The notes: generated from the letters alone by a model not told the origin. Positions 19,641 to 32,395 are shown, numbered from the stretch's first letter. The stretch: DNA of 64,000 nucleotides from Ischnura elegans (GCF_921293095.1 NC_060252.1:43834881-43898880); one strand, 5' to 3'. A program made the numbers and translations.

Positions 19641-22600
19641 AATAAAATTCAAGCGAAAAACAACTCTTTGTTTGCAAACTCTTTCTTTTTCAGTTTTATG
19701 TATTTTTGGTTTTTAATTTCAATAAATATATAAAATTAAAAAAATAATTTTTTTGCTCTCCTGAAAAGTTACTATTTATGAGATACGTTTTGTTAGAACT
19801 TAGCCATTGATATATTCTTTTATAGCAAATTTCGACCTTGTTGTAAATAACTACGCATTACAGCGTGAAAGGTCATTTGTGGTTATTCGTGGTTACCGGC
19901 ACTTGACGAAAAATTACATCGTAATGCATCGCAACGATTCCCAAGCTTCCTACAGACGAGATTTGCCGCGGTAGAATTTTTTTCTCTTGAGCAAAGGGAG
20001 AACTGCCCTCAAAGGACGCCAATACGGGACCCTGGAGGCTGTCAAAGTGGCTTGCACGCATATATGTTTTTGGTTGCTCACTTCCAGGGAGTGTGAGAAG
20101 CATGGATAACTCGTCTGCAGAAGCTTGTTGGAGCTGAAAGATCATACTTTGACTGAAGTTTATTAGCAATATCACAATTTTTCAGAAAATATAGGAAATA
20201 CACATCCTATATGTCATCGTCGTGAAAATTTCACAATATGATCTTGTTTGTAGGTACTTCATAAACTAATGAACACAAAATTTTCTATCTTCCGAAGCAA
20301 TGTTATCCGGAATTTTTGGACAGTTTGACTCAACAAATGCAAAATATTCATTATTGTAAGTATATTTAAACAAAAACTTTTAAACAAAAAACAAAAATTC
20401 GTTCTACTATTAGATTGATAATAAAAATTAAATTTATTACCGGAATACTCTTTCCGGTTATAAGCGCATGAATTATGTAACTGAAGTCCGAGATGACGAA
20501 CTTGACATGACCTAAGCTGTTGGCTTCTTTCTCCAAGTGACACCTACCTATAGGAGAAAAAATACATCTAATTGTAATCAGCCACGTCACGCGCATTGCG
20601 AGCGCATTCATTAATACTTTCAAGTCTATCCTTCCTAAATACAGTCTGAAGTTATCGGTACAACGACAAAATAAAATAAAACAAATTTAATTGCAGATCA
20701 AATTTCCGCTATGAACTGGATGATTTTGCCAAAAAATCGCGGTTCGAAAGTACAAATAAATCCCACTACCGTACCACTCTTCCCAGGCATAGCAGAATAT
20801 GACACCTTTAATATATTAAGTTTGAAAAATTTCTCTTCATCTTAATTTTTACAACGTGATTAGTGTCATGAAGTCTTCAAGAATTAAATACACAAGTTTT
20901 TGCCAACGTTTCGGAAAATTTATATACATTCTTCAAGTTTTTTTTCCAATGAATGTGATGTTTTTTCATTAAAAATCGTTGTAAAAATTCGTATTCGTAA
21001 AATCGTATTAAAATTCATTGTAAAAAGCGTTGAAGAAAACATAAATATATGTCGAATCGATGGTCAAACATGTTTTCATTTAAGTCTTTAAGGCCTGTAA
21101 TCCTTGATACTAATCACCGACACCTTTAATTCCAGTGTCGTCAAAAAGTATACATAAAAATTAAAATCAGCTTTATTCGATATTGGCCGCCATTTTGAAT
21201 TTTAAGCGAAAATAAAACATGTGAGGTCAAATCGCTTAAATTGGTGTTCTAGACATTCCTACCAAGCGACATGCTTCAATCGAAATTTAAGGATATATCG
21301 GCAAAACCGAATGACTAGTCCAACGATTGCTTCTGGGGAAATTTTCGGCGCGCGACGGCCATGACGCATTCCGGGTTATGAATCCGAAAATCCCGCAGCA
21401 GTTTAAGGGAGGGAGGAGGGTGGAGGGGGGGGGGGGGAAGGGAGCATTCTCAATGAATTCCATTCATTGTCGAGAGCAGCGCGGCGTCGGGACGCGGAAA
21501 ATTTTCCACAGAGCGCACTGCTCCACACAAAAATCTCACCCCCACCCCCTAGTTAGCATCCATTCCGCCCCCTTCCTCCAAAACCGCGGTGGCGGCGTCG
21601 GTGTGCGAGGGAAAACAAACGAGTGACGAAAAGAATGCAACCGGGAGAAGGCGACACATAATGGCTCCCGCTCGGAGACGCTTGCGAAAATAAAAACAAC
21701 GTTCTCACCGTATTTAAAACTTTCGCGGTCCATATGTTGTCAATTAATAAAACTTTCGGGATGAGGGGGTATCCATTAATTATGTGTAGTGTTTAGAAGG
21801 GGGAGGGGATTAAGTCAATTCTCACCTATTCTCACGTGGGGGAAATAGAGGGTCCTGGCCAATATTACGTATTGTTTTCCACCAGTAAAAGTATTCTATG
21901 TATTCTAGACTACGATCTTGGTAATCTTAAATACTAGTCTTCCCTAATATTAAATAAAAATAAATAAACAAATTTTTTTATATTTAATGCAACGCATGAA
22001 GTATAGATTAACGCATTTACACCGAAAATACGCATAACGTGAGAGTAGAGGGAGGGGTCGAGCCAAATCTCACGATATCTGCAATCTCCAGGCTACTGCT
22101 GTTTGGACTAAAAGGTAATAATAAAATAAGTATTAAAATAGTATTTGAGTGAAATTCAACTACTTACTTCATGTTCATATAAGCATGACCAATGCCTTAT
22201 ACTCCCTACAACTAATTACGGCCACGTCCTCCTCCCGTAATTTTGGACGAATTCGAATATGACTTTCAAAGGAAAGTTTTCATTTGACCAGCATAATAAA
22301 CAATGCATGAAGTAATTGATAACATAAAAGCCCCTTTCCCATGCATGCACAGACCTCGGACGATCACTCGCATAAGTAAGAGATATTGCATACCATTAAG
22401 GCGCCGCGGGAGAAGATTAACTCTGGTAACGTTCACAAAAATGTCTCTTCTTCTTGACTTTTCATACGATATTTTGTAGAATTTTTGAACAAATTCTTAA
22501 AGCAAGCCCCTTTGAGAGAGAGTTTTTGCGGTATAGTTACTATTCCCCCAAAAATGACCACAATCCGTCCCTGCAGATCCACCTCAATTACATTAGTTCA

Positions 22601-22955
22601 GTGGCGTATATCACTGGCGTATATCCTGGGAGAAAATGTTACGATCCCTCAACTACCTCCTTTTGTTGCATCTCTGAAAGATCTACCGATAATGTCTAAA
22701 TATGACTGAGTAAAAACGTGAGAAAAAATGGGGGCATCAATTTTTATGATTCATTGGAACCTTCTTCTTCCTCTGTAGCCTTCCAATATCCATTAGAGAA
22801 AAATTTTCGGAACCATTTCTCTTCCCATTTTATGACGTGTTCAAACCATCGCGATGTTCTATCTACCTCATTTTTCTCCACACCCTTCTCTACATCACGA
22901 TTTTATCTAATTTCTTCATTCCTAATTTTTTTATTCTGTACTGAAGCACATTAGA
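19641..22955. other. Long intergenic stretch, no gene recognised
   Basis: Mostly AT-rich. A short GC-rich patch at about 21330..21620 includes a run of G at 21426..21437. Frames of 60-100 codons occur on both strands without recognisable domains. I see no splice-linked coding pattern. Confidence 0.4.
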
Positions 22956-23525
22956 GGAAATTTGATACAGTAGTAAGGACATCCGGAAGAGAATTGCATT
23001 GGCTGAGGAGGCGTTCATGAACAGGGAGGAGCTTATGAGAGGGTCGTTATAAGAGTTTAAAGAAAAGGTTAGTGAAGAGTTTGATCTAGAGTGTAGCTCT
23101 TTACGGTACGGAAACGTGGACACTAAGGAAGGAGGACGAGAGAAGACTGGAGGCATTCGAGATGTGGGAGTGGAGAAGAATAGAGAAGGTGAAGTGAACG
23201 GAAAGGAAGAGGAACGGACGAAGAGCTGGGCATGGTGGATGAGGATAGGCAGCTTTTAGATGAGATACGGAGGGGATCGAAGGTATGGATGGAGGGAGTA
23301 CTTAGCGGGGAGGTGATGCTGAAAACAGTGTTGGAGGGTAGAGTGTTGGGTAAACGAGGAAGAGGAAGGAATAGAATAGTATTTTTAGATAGGATAAAAG
23401 GGAATAGGCCTTATTCTGAATTGAAGAGGGAAGAGCTTGAAGAAAGGGGATTTTCTCAAAATTTCTCATGTACTCCATGAAAACCTACCTTAATCGGTAG
23501 TACTCTATAATAATAATAATAACAA
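22956..23525 (+). pseudogene. LINE reverse transcriptase 3' remnant (RTE/related type)
   Basis: The plus strand contains gaaacgtggacactaaggaa, then a frame with MVDEDRQLLDEIRRGSKVWM, VMLKTVLEGRVLGKRGRGRN and FLDRIKGNRPYSELKREEL. This is the typical end of RTE-like and related LINE ORFs (the ...EGRVxGKRGRGR... motif). Frameshifts separate the pieces. It ends with CCTTAATCGGTAGTACT and a TAA microsatellite (23506..23521). The same CCTTAATCGGTAGAAT end occurs at about 31702. Confidence 0.65.
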
Positions 23526-24270
23526 GTTTCAAGTGGACCTTCGTCAACAGTAAATTCTGTAGCTCATAATTTATTTTTCTCTCTTTCCTTTATGATCCAT
23601 ATTTCTGGTCCATAAATCATTGCGGTTTCTACCATAGGTCCTCGTGATGATGCTCAAATTCCAATTGCTCTCTCATGCTCTACAGCCCTGTTTCTAATAA
23701 CGAAGATCCTACGGTCTGAACCACTGTTTCTAAATAATTTGAACGGGAGACTTATTTCACGACATTTTCGTCTATTACTAAATTTCCACTGCCGCATTAA
23801 TACGTTTTGATGTTGGGTTTTCTTCGAGTATTTTTTGGTCCCGTTTTTTATATTCCTCCGTAAGTTGATGCCTTCAAGATCTAGAGAGCAATTATGACCT
23901 GGTCGCCCGCGGAAAACACGATCGCTCAAAAAAATGCAAGTTTTTCAACCGCGGTCGTCCTTGCTCCGAGGGCAATTGCGGGCGTCGCCAGCGGTCATCG
24001 GGGCGGGGAGCATAGGTGAAAGCTCGGATCCAGGAAGCCGCGCGTTGCCGCGGAGTCCATCGGCCCAGCGGCGGGGATGTAATTTCAATCGTGCAGCGAT
24101 CAAAGGAACGCGGCAGCGAGGAGGACGCCCGCTGTGCGCGAGTCTCGCGGAAGTGCGATTTGATAACAGGCGAAGGAGAAATTAACGGTCTTTGGCCGTC
24201 GTCATTGGATTGGACGCCCTGCTCTTTTGTTCCGCCCGCAGCAATTACCGTCACGGCACGCCAACCAGCT
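23526..24270. other. No gene recognised
   Basis: Includes a GC-rich patch at 23.9-24.25 kb with open frames on both strands. No motif supports coding, and overlapping frames on opposite strands are expected from the base composition. Confidence 0.35.
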
Positions 24271-24545
24271 GCTTGAAGCATGGGCGTACCCAGCTTCAGC
24301 GTGCCCAGAAGCAAAAATCGCTAAAGTCTTTAAGTAAAACAGTATTGAATTGAAACGAAAGCATTCCACAAATTTTCTTTAAACCCACGAAAAATGATAT
24401 GCATTAGTATACGATATGTAACTAAAATGAAACTATTTTTTCAAGGAAATAATCTCATTAACTAATGTCATAACTTGGTTTCAACCCCCCCAGACCATGG
24501 CTTACCTCCCTTAGTTATGATCCTGGGTACGCCCTTGATTTGAAG
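24271..24545. mobile_element. Non-autonomous hAT-type element, 259 bp
   Basis: The element spans 24279..24537 with ends CATGGGCGTACCCAG and CTGGGTACGCCCTTG, inverted over about 14 bases. The flanking octamers GCTTGAAG and ATTTGAAG match at six of eight positions, consistent with an old 8-bp duplication. It has no coding capacity. The ends are almost the same as those of the element at 28781. Confidence 0.65.
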
Positions 24546-24913
24546 AGTGGCTACCACGAACATGGACACTGGACTTGGAAGACGGTTCAGGGGTGTGATC
24601 TCGAAACTTTCCCATTAACTGACGCTTCGCCGTGGCAAAGTTACTCCATGGTGACTGCAACTCTGCCAATCCGCCGGATATACATATACAAAAATCTGTG
24701 TTAATAACGGTTAAGTAATTGGAAAGGTGGTGCAGTCGATTCAGACTGCTCGAAAAAGCATTTATTAAAAACAAATTCATTGACATATAAATATTAGTAA
24801 GTAATCAGTCTTTATTTTTAAATTAATTATATCACGTATGAAAGCCAAATCTTCAAAGATATATTTACAAAGAGTTGTACGCAGGCTAGTATTTCTTTTG
24901 AATCACATTCACA

Positions 24914-25805
24914 GAAGCGCAAAAAAAATCTTTCAATCGGTAGATATCTCATTTTCAGAGAAATAATTAGGTACCTAGACTGACAAACTTCTGGGTTCAA
25001 TCTAATTAATACCGGTGAAACTTACTATCTGAAGTAAAAATAGATTCACTTAATGACAATGAAGTTGCTTTCGATTCAAACTTCTGGAATAAAAATTTAT
25101 TTTGAAATATATTCAAATAATAATGAAGATATATGTAGATAACTAGATTTTATTATGGAAGAATGTAGCATGTGGTAGAATTATTGAAAAATAAAAAAAA
25201 TTGTACGCAGATAACAGTGTCTGTTTTACAACGTAGTTGAGACGCATGTAATCTACATCTACGAGGTACCGTGCAAGCCACCACCAGGGTGTGTGGCAAC
25301 GGCTGATTCCACTCCAGGCATTCAGAATTCATCCTAGCCTAGAACGCGCTCGTTAGCCAGACAGGCCAAGCAACCAGGACAACGACACGCGTTCAGACCA
25401 CAAAATAGGGGGGTACCATAGGCGGATCTAGGGGGGGGGGCACGGGGGCACGTGCCCCCCTCCAGAACCTTAAAAAATATGGAAGATTTTAATAAAGTCC
25501 CATTATCATTGCGTACGTTTTGCATTACGAGGTAACCTTGTGCCCCCCCCCCAGAACAAAATCCTGGACACGGCCTTGGGTGTGCCCTACCCAGAAAGAA
25601 ATCCTTATCCGCCCCTGGGGAGTTCTAATGGTACGAGCATGCCGCCATGCAAATAAAATTACTAGTTAGTGATAGAAAAACGTAAAGTGATCGATATATG
25701 TGATTCATACACGAATTAAAGCATGTCAAAAATTCATGCAGATAGTATTTACAATTATAATAAGTTATTTACTACACATGAAGAGCCTATATCACCTAGT
25801 CAGGC
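24914..25805. repeat. Diverged direct repeat, copy 1 (LINE 3' region, minus orientation)
   Basis: 24914..25300 and 25670..25805 align in order with 32421..32790 and 32893..33040. Shared landmarks are gagaaataatta, aataataatgaagatat, agataactag(a/g)ttttattatg and atgtaatctacatctac. A hAT element (25417..25617) sits inside this copy and is absent from the other. The tctacatctac module is also the 3' end of the LINE at 17.8 kb, so the repeat includes a LINE 3' end in reverse orientation. Confidence 0.6.
25409..25625. mobile_element. Non-autonomous hAT-type element, about 201 bp
   Basis: The left end is CATAGGCGGATCTAG at 25417 and the right end is CCTTATCCGCCCCTG at 25617. The flanking octamers gggggtac and gggagttc match at six of eight. 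The body shares the GGGGGCACGTGCCCCC palindrome and the following sequence with the element at 16297. No coding frame. Confidence 0.55.
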
Positions 25806-26141
25806 TATTCTAGAACAATTATTATGAGCAAGTATTATGGTTCCTCATAGTTTGCGGAAAAAATCTTAAATTAAAGGAAATTTTATTATCTTGGATTGAG
25901 ATAATAATATTTACTTTCTGTATGTTGTGGCTTATGGCTTTCACAATCAGCACATGAAATTTCGATTTACTTCCCCGATCAATCTTTTAATTATTGATGA
26001 AAATGTAAAAACTCATTTTTACTGATCAGAAATCCTGACGATAACGCTGTTCAGATCATAATTTTGCTCTAGTGTTCATCGTTACAAATCAACTGAATAT
26101 ATTTATACGAAATTTGTTGGCAAGTTTATATCCTTTACAAG

Positions 26142-26373
26142 TTCACAAATGGAAATACGTCTTCGTTGACTCCGACAGATTTATTTTCTTGGTACGACAT
26201 GTTTAGATCCATAGAAGTCATTTTCAAGTACAAAAAGTTTGAGTAGGAGTATGGTATGCTTGCTTAAAATTCAAATTTTGGTACTTTGACTTGAATCCCC
26301 TCTATGGATCGAAACATGTCGTGCCATGAAAATAAACCAGTGAAAGTCAACGAAGTCGCCTTCTCATTTGTGA
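26142..26373. repeat. Fold-back pair of Penelope-type terminal repeats
   Basis: Arms at about 26142..26232 and 26281..26373 are reverse complements with scattered differences. Each contains TTGA, an ATCC/GGAT stem, GAAACATGTC (TAAACATGTC in the left arm) and then a tail with ATGAAAATAAA. This is the order seen in PLE hammerhead-bearing terminal repeats. The CUGANGA core is degraded. Confidence 0.5.
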
Positions 26374-26789
26374 ATATCAACTTCCACATACTTAGTTAAG
26401 CCTGATACCATGGAAAGCATCGTTTACAAGTTATTCCTGGTTATGAGCACGCTAAGCTGCTGGGAGCCAGCCGAAAAAAGAAATGGAGAGGATGTATGCA
26501 TATTACCATGTCAGAAGTTTTCATCTCTATTAGTTAATATCTTAATCCATTTTGTGGCTACTAATTCGTACATGCGATGCATCCGTACGGCAACCAGAAA
26601 AATGAAGTGAATTTCCGTTTTTGATCACACGATCAAGTTATTATAAACATGATAATAGTTATAATACCAACAGTCAGTAGCGTAAATAGAATATATTTTC
26701 GGGGGGCAGCCACGAATAAAGTTTAAGGGGAAGTAATTTAAAATAAGATCAACCTACGATATTATATATTAAAAATAAATGTAACTTAT

Positions 26790-27235
26790 GGGGCACGTTT
26801 ATTATTGGGAGAAGGGCATGGACGTTGAAAGCTGCAGAGAAGTCAAGAGTGGAAAAATTTGAAATGCTGTGCTACCGTAGAGAATAAGGTAAAGTGTATC
26901 GACTGAGTAAACAACAACTGAGTGTATCGACTAAGTTAACAACAACTGAGTGTATCGACTGAGTTAATAACGACAATGCCAAGGAAAGTGGGGGAACGGA
27001 GTCTCCTAAAAACCCTAAGAAGAAGATGGAATAACTTAATCGGCCACTTCATGATAGTCTGATGAAAACAATCTTCGAAGGACAATCGGACGAGATTACA
27101 GGTAATGGACGGACCTACGTAGGACAGATTATTATTAATGATGCACAAGAGAAGAACCATTAATATGAAAAGGTAGGCAGATTGGAGTGGATTGCTGAGC
27201 CAAACCAGTCTCACGAGTGTGGACTAAGATAAGAA
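26790..27235 (+). pseudogene. RTE-type LINE 3' remnant
   Basis: Pieces follow the same order as the better copy at 40189: gggcatggacgttgaaagct (the W-T-x-x-A-A-E motif), agaagaagatggaataactt (R-R-W-N-N-L-I-G-H), then gatgaaaacaatcttcgaag and ggcagattggagtggattgc. A short tandem repeat of tgtatcgactgag interrupts it near 26895..26960. Frameshifts and stops are present throughout. Confidence 0.6.
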
Positions 27236-27913
27236 AATTCAATATTGTCAGTACATGGATTGGAAATAATACAAAAGCCCTAAGCAGTGGGTGTTAAACA
27301 GCTAAAAAACTAAAAATATTCATCCTTTCGGTGTGAGCTCTCAGTCCCCAAATAATGGCCCACTATCATGAGTAAACGCCGAAATATATGAGTTTTAATT
27401 CGATGCACTCTGTTTTAAAATCTAATAAGCGGTCACTTATACATCGATTTTCACATTCAGTTGAAAGAGATTTGAGAGAGAGAGAAAGATTTCATTTCTT
27501 CTTCCCATCCATGAGTGTGAGCATGTGGGAGGTGGTTTTGGACGGAAAGGCGGGAAGAGGAGGCGTTGGGGATGTGTCTGATTCTGCGGGCGTCATCGTT
27601 ACCTGTGCTCCGTACTTTCGGCGAGGGGAAAGTTAAAGCCACCACGCCCCTCGCAGGTTTAAAAAAGAAAAGCCCCAGTACATCTTTACATTATACTGCA
27701 GTACGATTAAGTGGGCGTGCCGTCAGTGGGGGCGTTATGACACTGGACCTGAAATATTATGCAGTCCTGCGGGAGACTGCCGGAAATCTTTTGTGGCTCC
27801 ACCTCCAGAGAGAACTTAGTGAGGTCATTTTTGCCATGAAGGGAATGAGTAGGAGGGAAAACCAAGGTACAAAGCGTTTTCTCTCCTATCGAAGGCGCGC
27901 CGTAAAGGAGTGA
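27236..27913. other. No gene recognised
   Basis: Open frames of 80-115 codons occur on both strands at 27.4-27.9 kb without recognisable domains. Confidence 0.3.
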
Positions 27914-28242
27914 AGGGTGCCCAGGGCCGGAATTAGGAGTTTTGTCTGGGGGGGGCAAAGATCAGATTCCCCTTAGCTCCCTCCTTTCCCCTCACCCACC
28001 ACTAAAGTATAATGTATCGGTAAGCAATTTTTTTTGATGCGGTAGTTGACATGATTCACCAAATGTTTGCTATTAAGAAGTTTTATTGATCTTATTGTTT
28101 GATAGTTTATAAATTAATAATCATTGTTAAATAAAAATTAAATAACTTTTAAAAATAAAATTCAAATTTTGACGCCCCCTTAAATCTGCCGCCAGGGGAA
28201 CGTGCCCACTCTGCCATTAGGAGTTCCGGGCCTGAGCGTGCC
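27914..28242. mobile_element. Non-autonomous hAT-type element, 313 bp
   Basis: The element spans 27922..28234. The left end is CAGGGCCGGAATTAG and the right end is the complement-like GTTCCGGGCCTG. The flanks AGGGTGCC (27914..27921) and AGCGTGCC (28235..28242) match at seven of eight. A G-run follows the left end, as in the other hAT elements of the window. No coding frame. Confidence 0.6.
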
Positions 28243-28772
28243 CAAAGTAAACCAGAGTGAATGGGTACTACATCAGGAAGTCCCCAGCTCTTCCCGTAGA
28301 AGCTTCATTTTTGCTCTCACAAAGGGCGCATTTTTATCGGCTGACAAAAATTTCCACTCCGAACCGACGATTGCAGATCGAACCATTTATCCCAATGCTT
28401 GCGAAGGAGTGTTTTCAATACCGAGGATTAGAATTGACGGATCATATTTATAACTGATCACGAATATAAACTTAGGTCAGCTATAGGAGAAAAGAAAAAA
28501 AAATATGACTAATTCTAAGGCGTTTGCCCATCGCCTTCTTCATACTACCTTGTCTCTGCTACCTAGTTTTATTTAATTTGCATATTTAAAGCACTAGTAT
28601 ATACCTATATAGCTCAGTTGGGGTTAGGTGATAGAAAATTCTAGGTTAAAGAAAGGGAGTGCCTAAGGATAAGCACTGAGAGATCTGTAAGTGATGCATT
28701 CTTACTTTGAGTATAACTACCTATCTTAACTCCAGCATTCCATAATTATGTATACAATTGCTACTTTATTCA

Positions 28773-29070
28773 ATGAGTCGCCAGGGCGTACCCAGGATCA
28801 AAACTAAAGGGGGGCAAGCCGTGGTCGTTCAAGTTGTAACAAAGGAAAGGTTATGTAACCAAAATATCAAGAAATTATAACAGCGCTTTATGATTTTTTA
28901 AAATTATTTGCTCGGAAAAATATTTTTATTTTAATTACACGTTTTATACTAATATCACTTTTCGTGGATTGAAGAAACTTTGTTAAAAATTTCGTTTTGA
29001 ACTAAATTTACTTTTTCTTCTAGGAGGCAGCTGCCCCTTGCTCCCCGCTGGGTACGCCCTTGATGAGTCA
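28773..29070. mobile_element. Non-autonomous hAT-type element, 282 bp
   Basis: The element spans 28781..29062 with ends CCAGGGCGTACCCAG and CTGGGTACGCCCTTG, inverted at 14 of 15 positions. The flanking octamers ATGAGTCG (28773..28780) and ATGAGTCA (29063..29070) match at seven of eight. The interior is AT-rich and non-coding. It is the best-preserved member of its group here. Confidence 0.75.
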
Positions 29071-30105
29071 TGCTCGGTGTATTTTTAAACGCTGATAATT
29101 AATTTACCGATGATCAATAGACAGTAAGGCCACTCTGTTAGCGGGAATAAATCATTCAATACCCACTTCGATCATTAGGTAGCTACTACCAATGCAGGCT
29201 TTGGATTCAGAAGCTATCTAACAAAGTGCATTTCTGTGGTGCTCAAAGCAGTTGAGCGATAAGGATATCAGTTTTTTTACGAGCTCGCGGAAATCCAATT
29301 CTATGCAGATAACTCAAGCGGAAACCTCTGGCTGCGAAAATTAACGGAAAATTCTCGTTCAACCCCCTCCGCCAATTCTCAGCGGTCTCGGCGCACGAGA
29401 TGGCGGGCTGCTCCGTCTCCAACGCCCGGAATTCCGGCGGGAAACACCGATATCCATTTAACTAGCCTCTGCCACTAGAAAATTCCATCGGAAAATAGTT
29501 CCAGAGGAGATATATACGGACCAAACATCCTCTCGGGACCTAACAGCGTTATAGCCCTAGTATCGCAACTAGAATATGCTATGAAAATGTTACTTCAAGG
29601 TTAGACCACAGCCACTGGGTTGTATGAGCATAACATAAATGATAAATCTAGAGGTTTTGCCGTGATGGACCTGCTCAAAACAAATACTTTCCGTTTATTT
29701 TGTGAAAAAGTATGCCTCTCATTTGCGATAAACACAGGCGTAATATATAGAAATAAGGTTACTCTTAATGAGGATTTTCAAATCTATAGAGAGTAATTTC
29801 AGCCTTCATCCAATGGAATTCTTACATATTAATGCATAAAAAGTTACCAGCAAATTCCTTCGAAAACACGCCTTACTATGAACATACTAAGTTTTGAGTG
29901 TCAGCTTTCTAAATATTTGTGTAAAGTTTTCAGTAACTTGCAATATATGAATGCAGATCTTTCATTTTTAACTACATATTGCTTTAGGAAGCTTTTACAG
30001 CCGACATGGTACTAATTTAATGCAATAGAAGCTAATTGAGTTAATTAGATTCAGTTTTGATGTGATAATTTCTCAAAATACCGCTGTAGACTATCTTCTA
30101 ATTGA
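29071..30105. other. No gene recognised
   Basis: Mixed-composition spacer with no motif-bearing frame or element boundary that I could identify. Confidence 0.35.
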
Positions 30106-30545
30106 TATACGAGGGCTATCCAGTAAGTAACAGACGTTTTGAAATAAAAAATGAACAAATTGAAAATAACAATTGTTATCACATACACTTCCAAGTTTAA
30201 CTCTTTGATAATTTTATCCAAATTCGCCACTTTAATTTAGGCGTTTATCATGACGTGATGCAAGCTTTTCAATACCCCTTCTGTAGATATCTGCCGCCTG
30301 CGAGTTCAATCACTGGTTTCGGCACACCGGCATGCAGTTTATTGTCAGTGTCAAATAGTTGACTAGCCAGCCAAGTCTTCATCCATGGGAACATGCGTTA
30401 GTCCCAGTGGTACCTCACCTCTCAATCCGGGCTGTATGGTGGGTTATTGAAAACTTCCCATCCCAAAGTATCCAAGAGCTCTGAGTTCAAATTATCATGT
30501 GTGGACGAGCGTTGCCGTGGAGAAACAAAACTTTCCCCGATGCTT
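30106..30545 (-). pseudogene. mariner transposase C-terminal remnant with one TIR
   Basis: A TIR-like end TACGAGGGCTATCCAGTAAG begins at 30106 and is of the kind seen in mariner elements. On the minus strand the sequence encodes THDNLNSELLDTLGWEVFNN and PPYSPD, then LASQLFDTDNKLHAGV and KLASRHDKRLN, matching the end of mariner transposases (third catalytic D in the YSPDL context). Frames change several times. No matching right TIR was found, so the copy is 5'-truncated. Confidence 0.7.
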
Positions 30546-30812
30546 GTTTTGTGTCGCGCATACCCAATTTTCTGAGTGATTATTCCTTGACCGCACAAAT
30601 AGAAAATTTGGTTCAGATTGCCATAGAAATACATACAAGACCGTACAAATAGATCTTTAGGTTCAGATTGCCATATGTGGACGAGCGTTGCAGTGGAGAG
30701 ACAAAACTTTCTTCCTGAGTTTTCCCCGATGCTTGCTTTGTGTTGCCCATGCCAATTTTCTGAATGATTATTCCTTGTCCGTACACATAGAAAATCTGGC
30801 GATAAATTTCAG
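30498..30812. repeat. Direct duplication of mariner-derived sequence
   Basis: 30498..30635 and 30674..30812 share TGTGGACGAGCGTTGC, ttccccgatgcttg, caattttctga and gattattccttg in the same order. This is about 135 bp duplicated in direct orientation, diverged by roughly 10-15 percent as judged by eye. It overlaps the upstream edge of the mariner relic. Confidence 0.6.
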
Positions 30813-31599
30813 TTGGTTTGTGATTTATCGCAATAAAAACTTACCAAGGCTCGCACTTGACAACTGGCGGGAATTTACAATTGCAGCGCTCATTCTAACA
30901 CTTCACTGTAAGTATACAAAGTTCGATAGCCACGAAGTGCAAGAGTACGGAGTATAGAAATATTTTGACACCAAGATAGCGGCGCTAGTCTCGACCAGTG
31001 CTGTGCTATGACAAAAGTTGTGTTACTTTCTCGATAGACCCCGTAAAATAACCAATTAAATATCGATCTATGCGTAACTCACACATAAAATGATAACAAG
31101 TAATTGAATAGCACTGTACTTGTAGAGGCGGAAGGAAAAACTTTGTTCGTTACATATGGGGGGATATTCACAGACACGGAGTTTAATCAATGCTTTTTAT
31201 GATAAAACATGGAATAAAGTGCTCTTGTAAGTCAATGATATCTAATTGATTCTCATTTCCGATGCATCACATATGAATCAGCCATTGTAAAGCGTAGTCC
31301 TTAAAAATAACCCCTAAGAGCAACATTCATAACTATTGCATCAATTTTCGGTATTAATGCAGGTCATAGGCAAACACCGATAACGGATCCTACTTAGGTC
31401 AGAATAATGCCTTTATTCTCGGCTGTGTCATCAACATACATGAATTGAAGGTGATGATTTGATCCTCCAAAGTATACTGAATACGGAACATAACAACTTA
31501 ATAATTAAATTAAATGTCCGTATTACTAATTAATTTGATAAATAACGCGTAAATATAATTGATAAATAACGCGTAAATATAATGGGGAAATAACATTCG

Positions 31600-31735
31600 A
31601 AGTATGCTTCTGTACGTAAGTGAGGCATGGACAATGACAGCTACGGAGAAATCAAGGGTAAAGTTTCTACTGTACTGAGTAAATACCCGATGCAAGCCGA
31701 CCTTAATCGGTAGAATAATTCTTTAATAAACGGGT
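31600..31735 (+). pseudogene. Short RTE-type LINE 3' scrap
   Basis: It contains gtgaggcatggacaatgaca and ctacggagaaatcaagggta, homologous to the E-A-W-x-M-T-A-A-E-K segment of the copy at 40189. It then jumps to the terminal CCGACCTTAATCGGTAGAAT and an ATAAA end. It represents an internally deleted LINE end. Confidence 0.55.
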
Positions 31736-31984
31736 ATATACCCCGCCCAAATGTCCAGCAATGGGTATTTGGCTGTTACGCTCGGTTCTCCATTCCATGC
31801 GATTGAGTATCGACGTATTTGCGGGTCGCAGCCACTTCATTCATGTATCCCTTCCATTCTCACCACACTCCCCTTCTCCGAGTACCCTTTACCCCATTTC
31901 AACCCCTCACACTCCAGCGCAGTCTACCTCCCTATACCCTTCCTCCCTCTCTCAAGGCCATTGACGGTATCCCTCACTCCACTC

Positions 31985-32395
31985 GAACCCCTTACAGTTT
32001 TTGCATTTTCTCGATTCTGCCAATATAAGAGAAACGCGTTGTAGTATTCGAAAGAAAGAGATTTTTGCAATAACTATGTCAGAAAACACTCAAGACGCAT
32101 GCGTAAAAGTTAATCAAATGTAACTCATATCGATAGTGAGCAACAGTATTGGAAATGTGTGCAATATATCTGATGTGAATTTTGTTGACTGCACCTCTCA
32201 CTCCATTTTTAGCTGACGAGCCCTTTACAGAGTTGTATATTTTCTCGATTCTATCACTATAAGGGAAACGCGCCGTAGGATTCGTGAGAAAGAAGGAGAC
32301 TTCGACTAAAATTATGTCTGAAAACACATAAGGTACGTTAGAGTTTCTCAACTGTAACTTATATCAATAATAATCAACATCACTATGCAGGTGAC
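31985..32395. repeat. Tandem duplication with about 233-bp period
   Basis: Two copies begin near 31988 and 32221. Shared blocks are ATTTTCTCGATTCT, (c/a)tataag(a/g)gaaacgcg, atgtc(a/t)gaaaacac and gtaact(c/t)atatc. They are diverged. I recognise no coding content or family. Confidence 0.5.

Noticed and set aside
23892-24314. Overlapping 80-140 codon frames at 23.9-24.3 kb
   Set aside because: They lie on both strands of a GC-rich patch and run into a hAT element. No recognisable protein motif.
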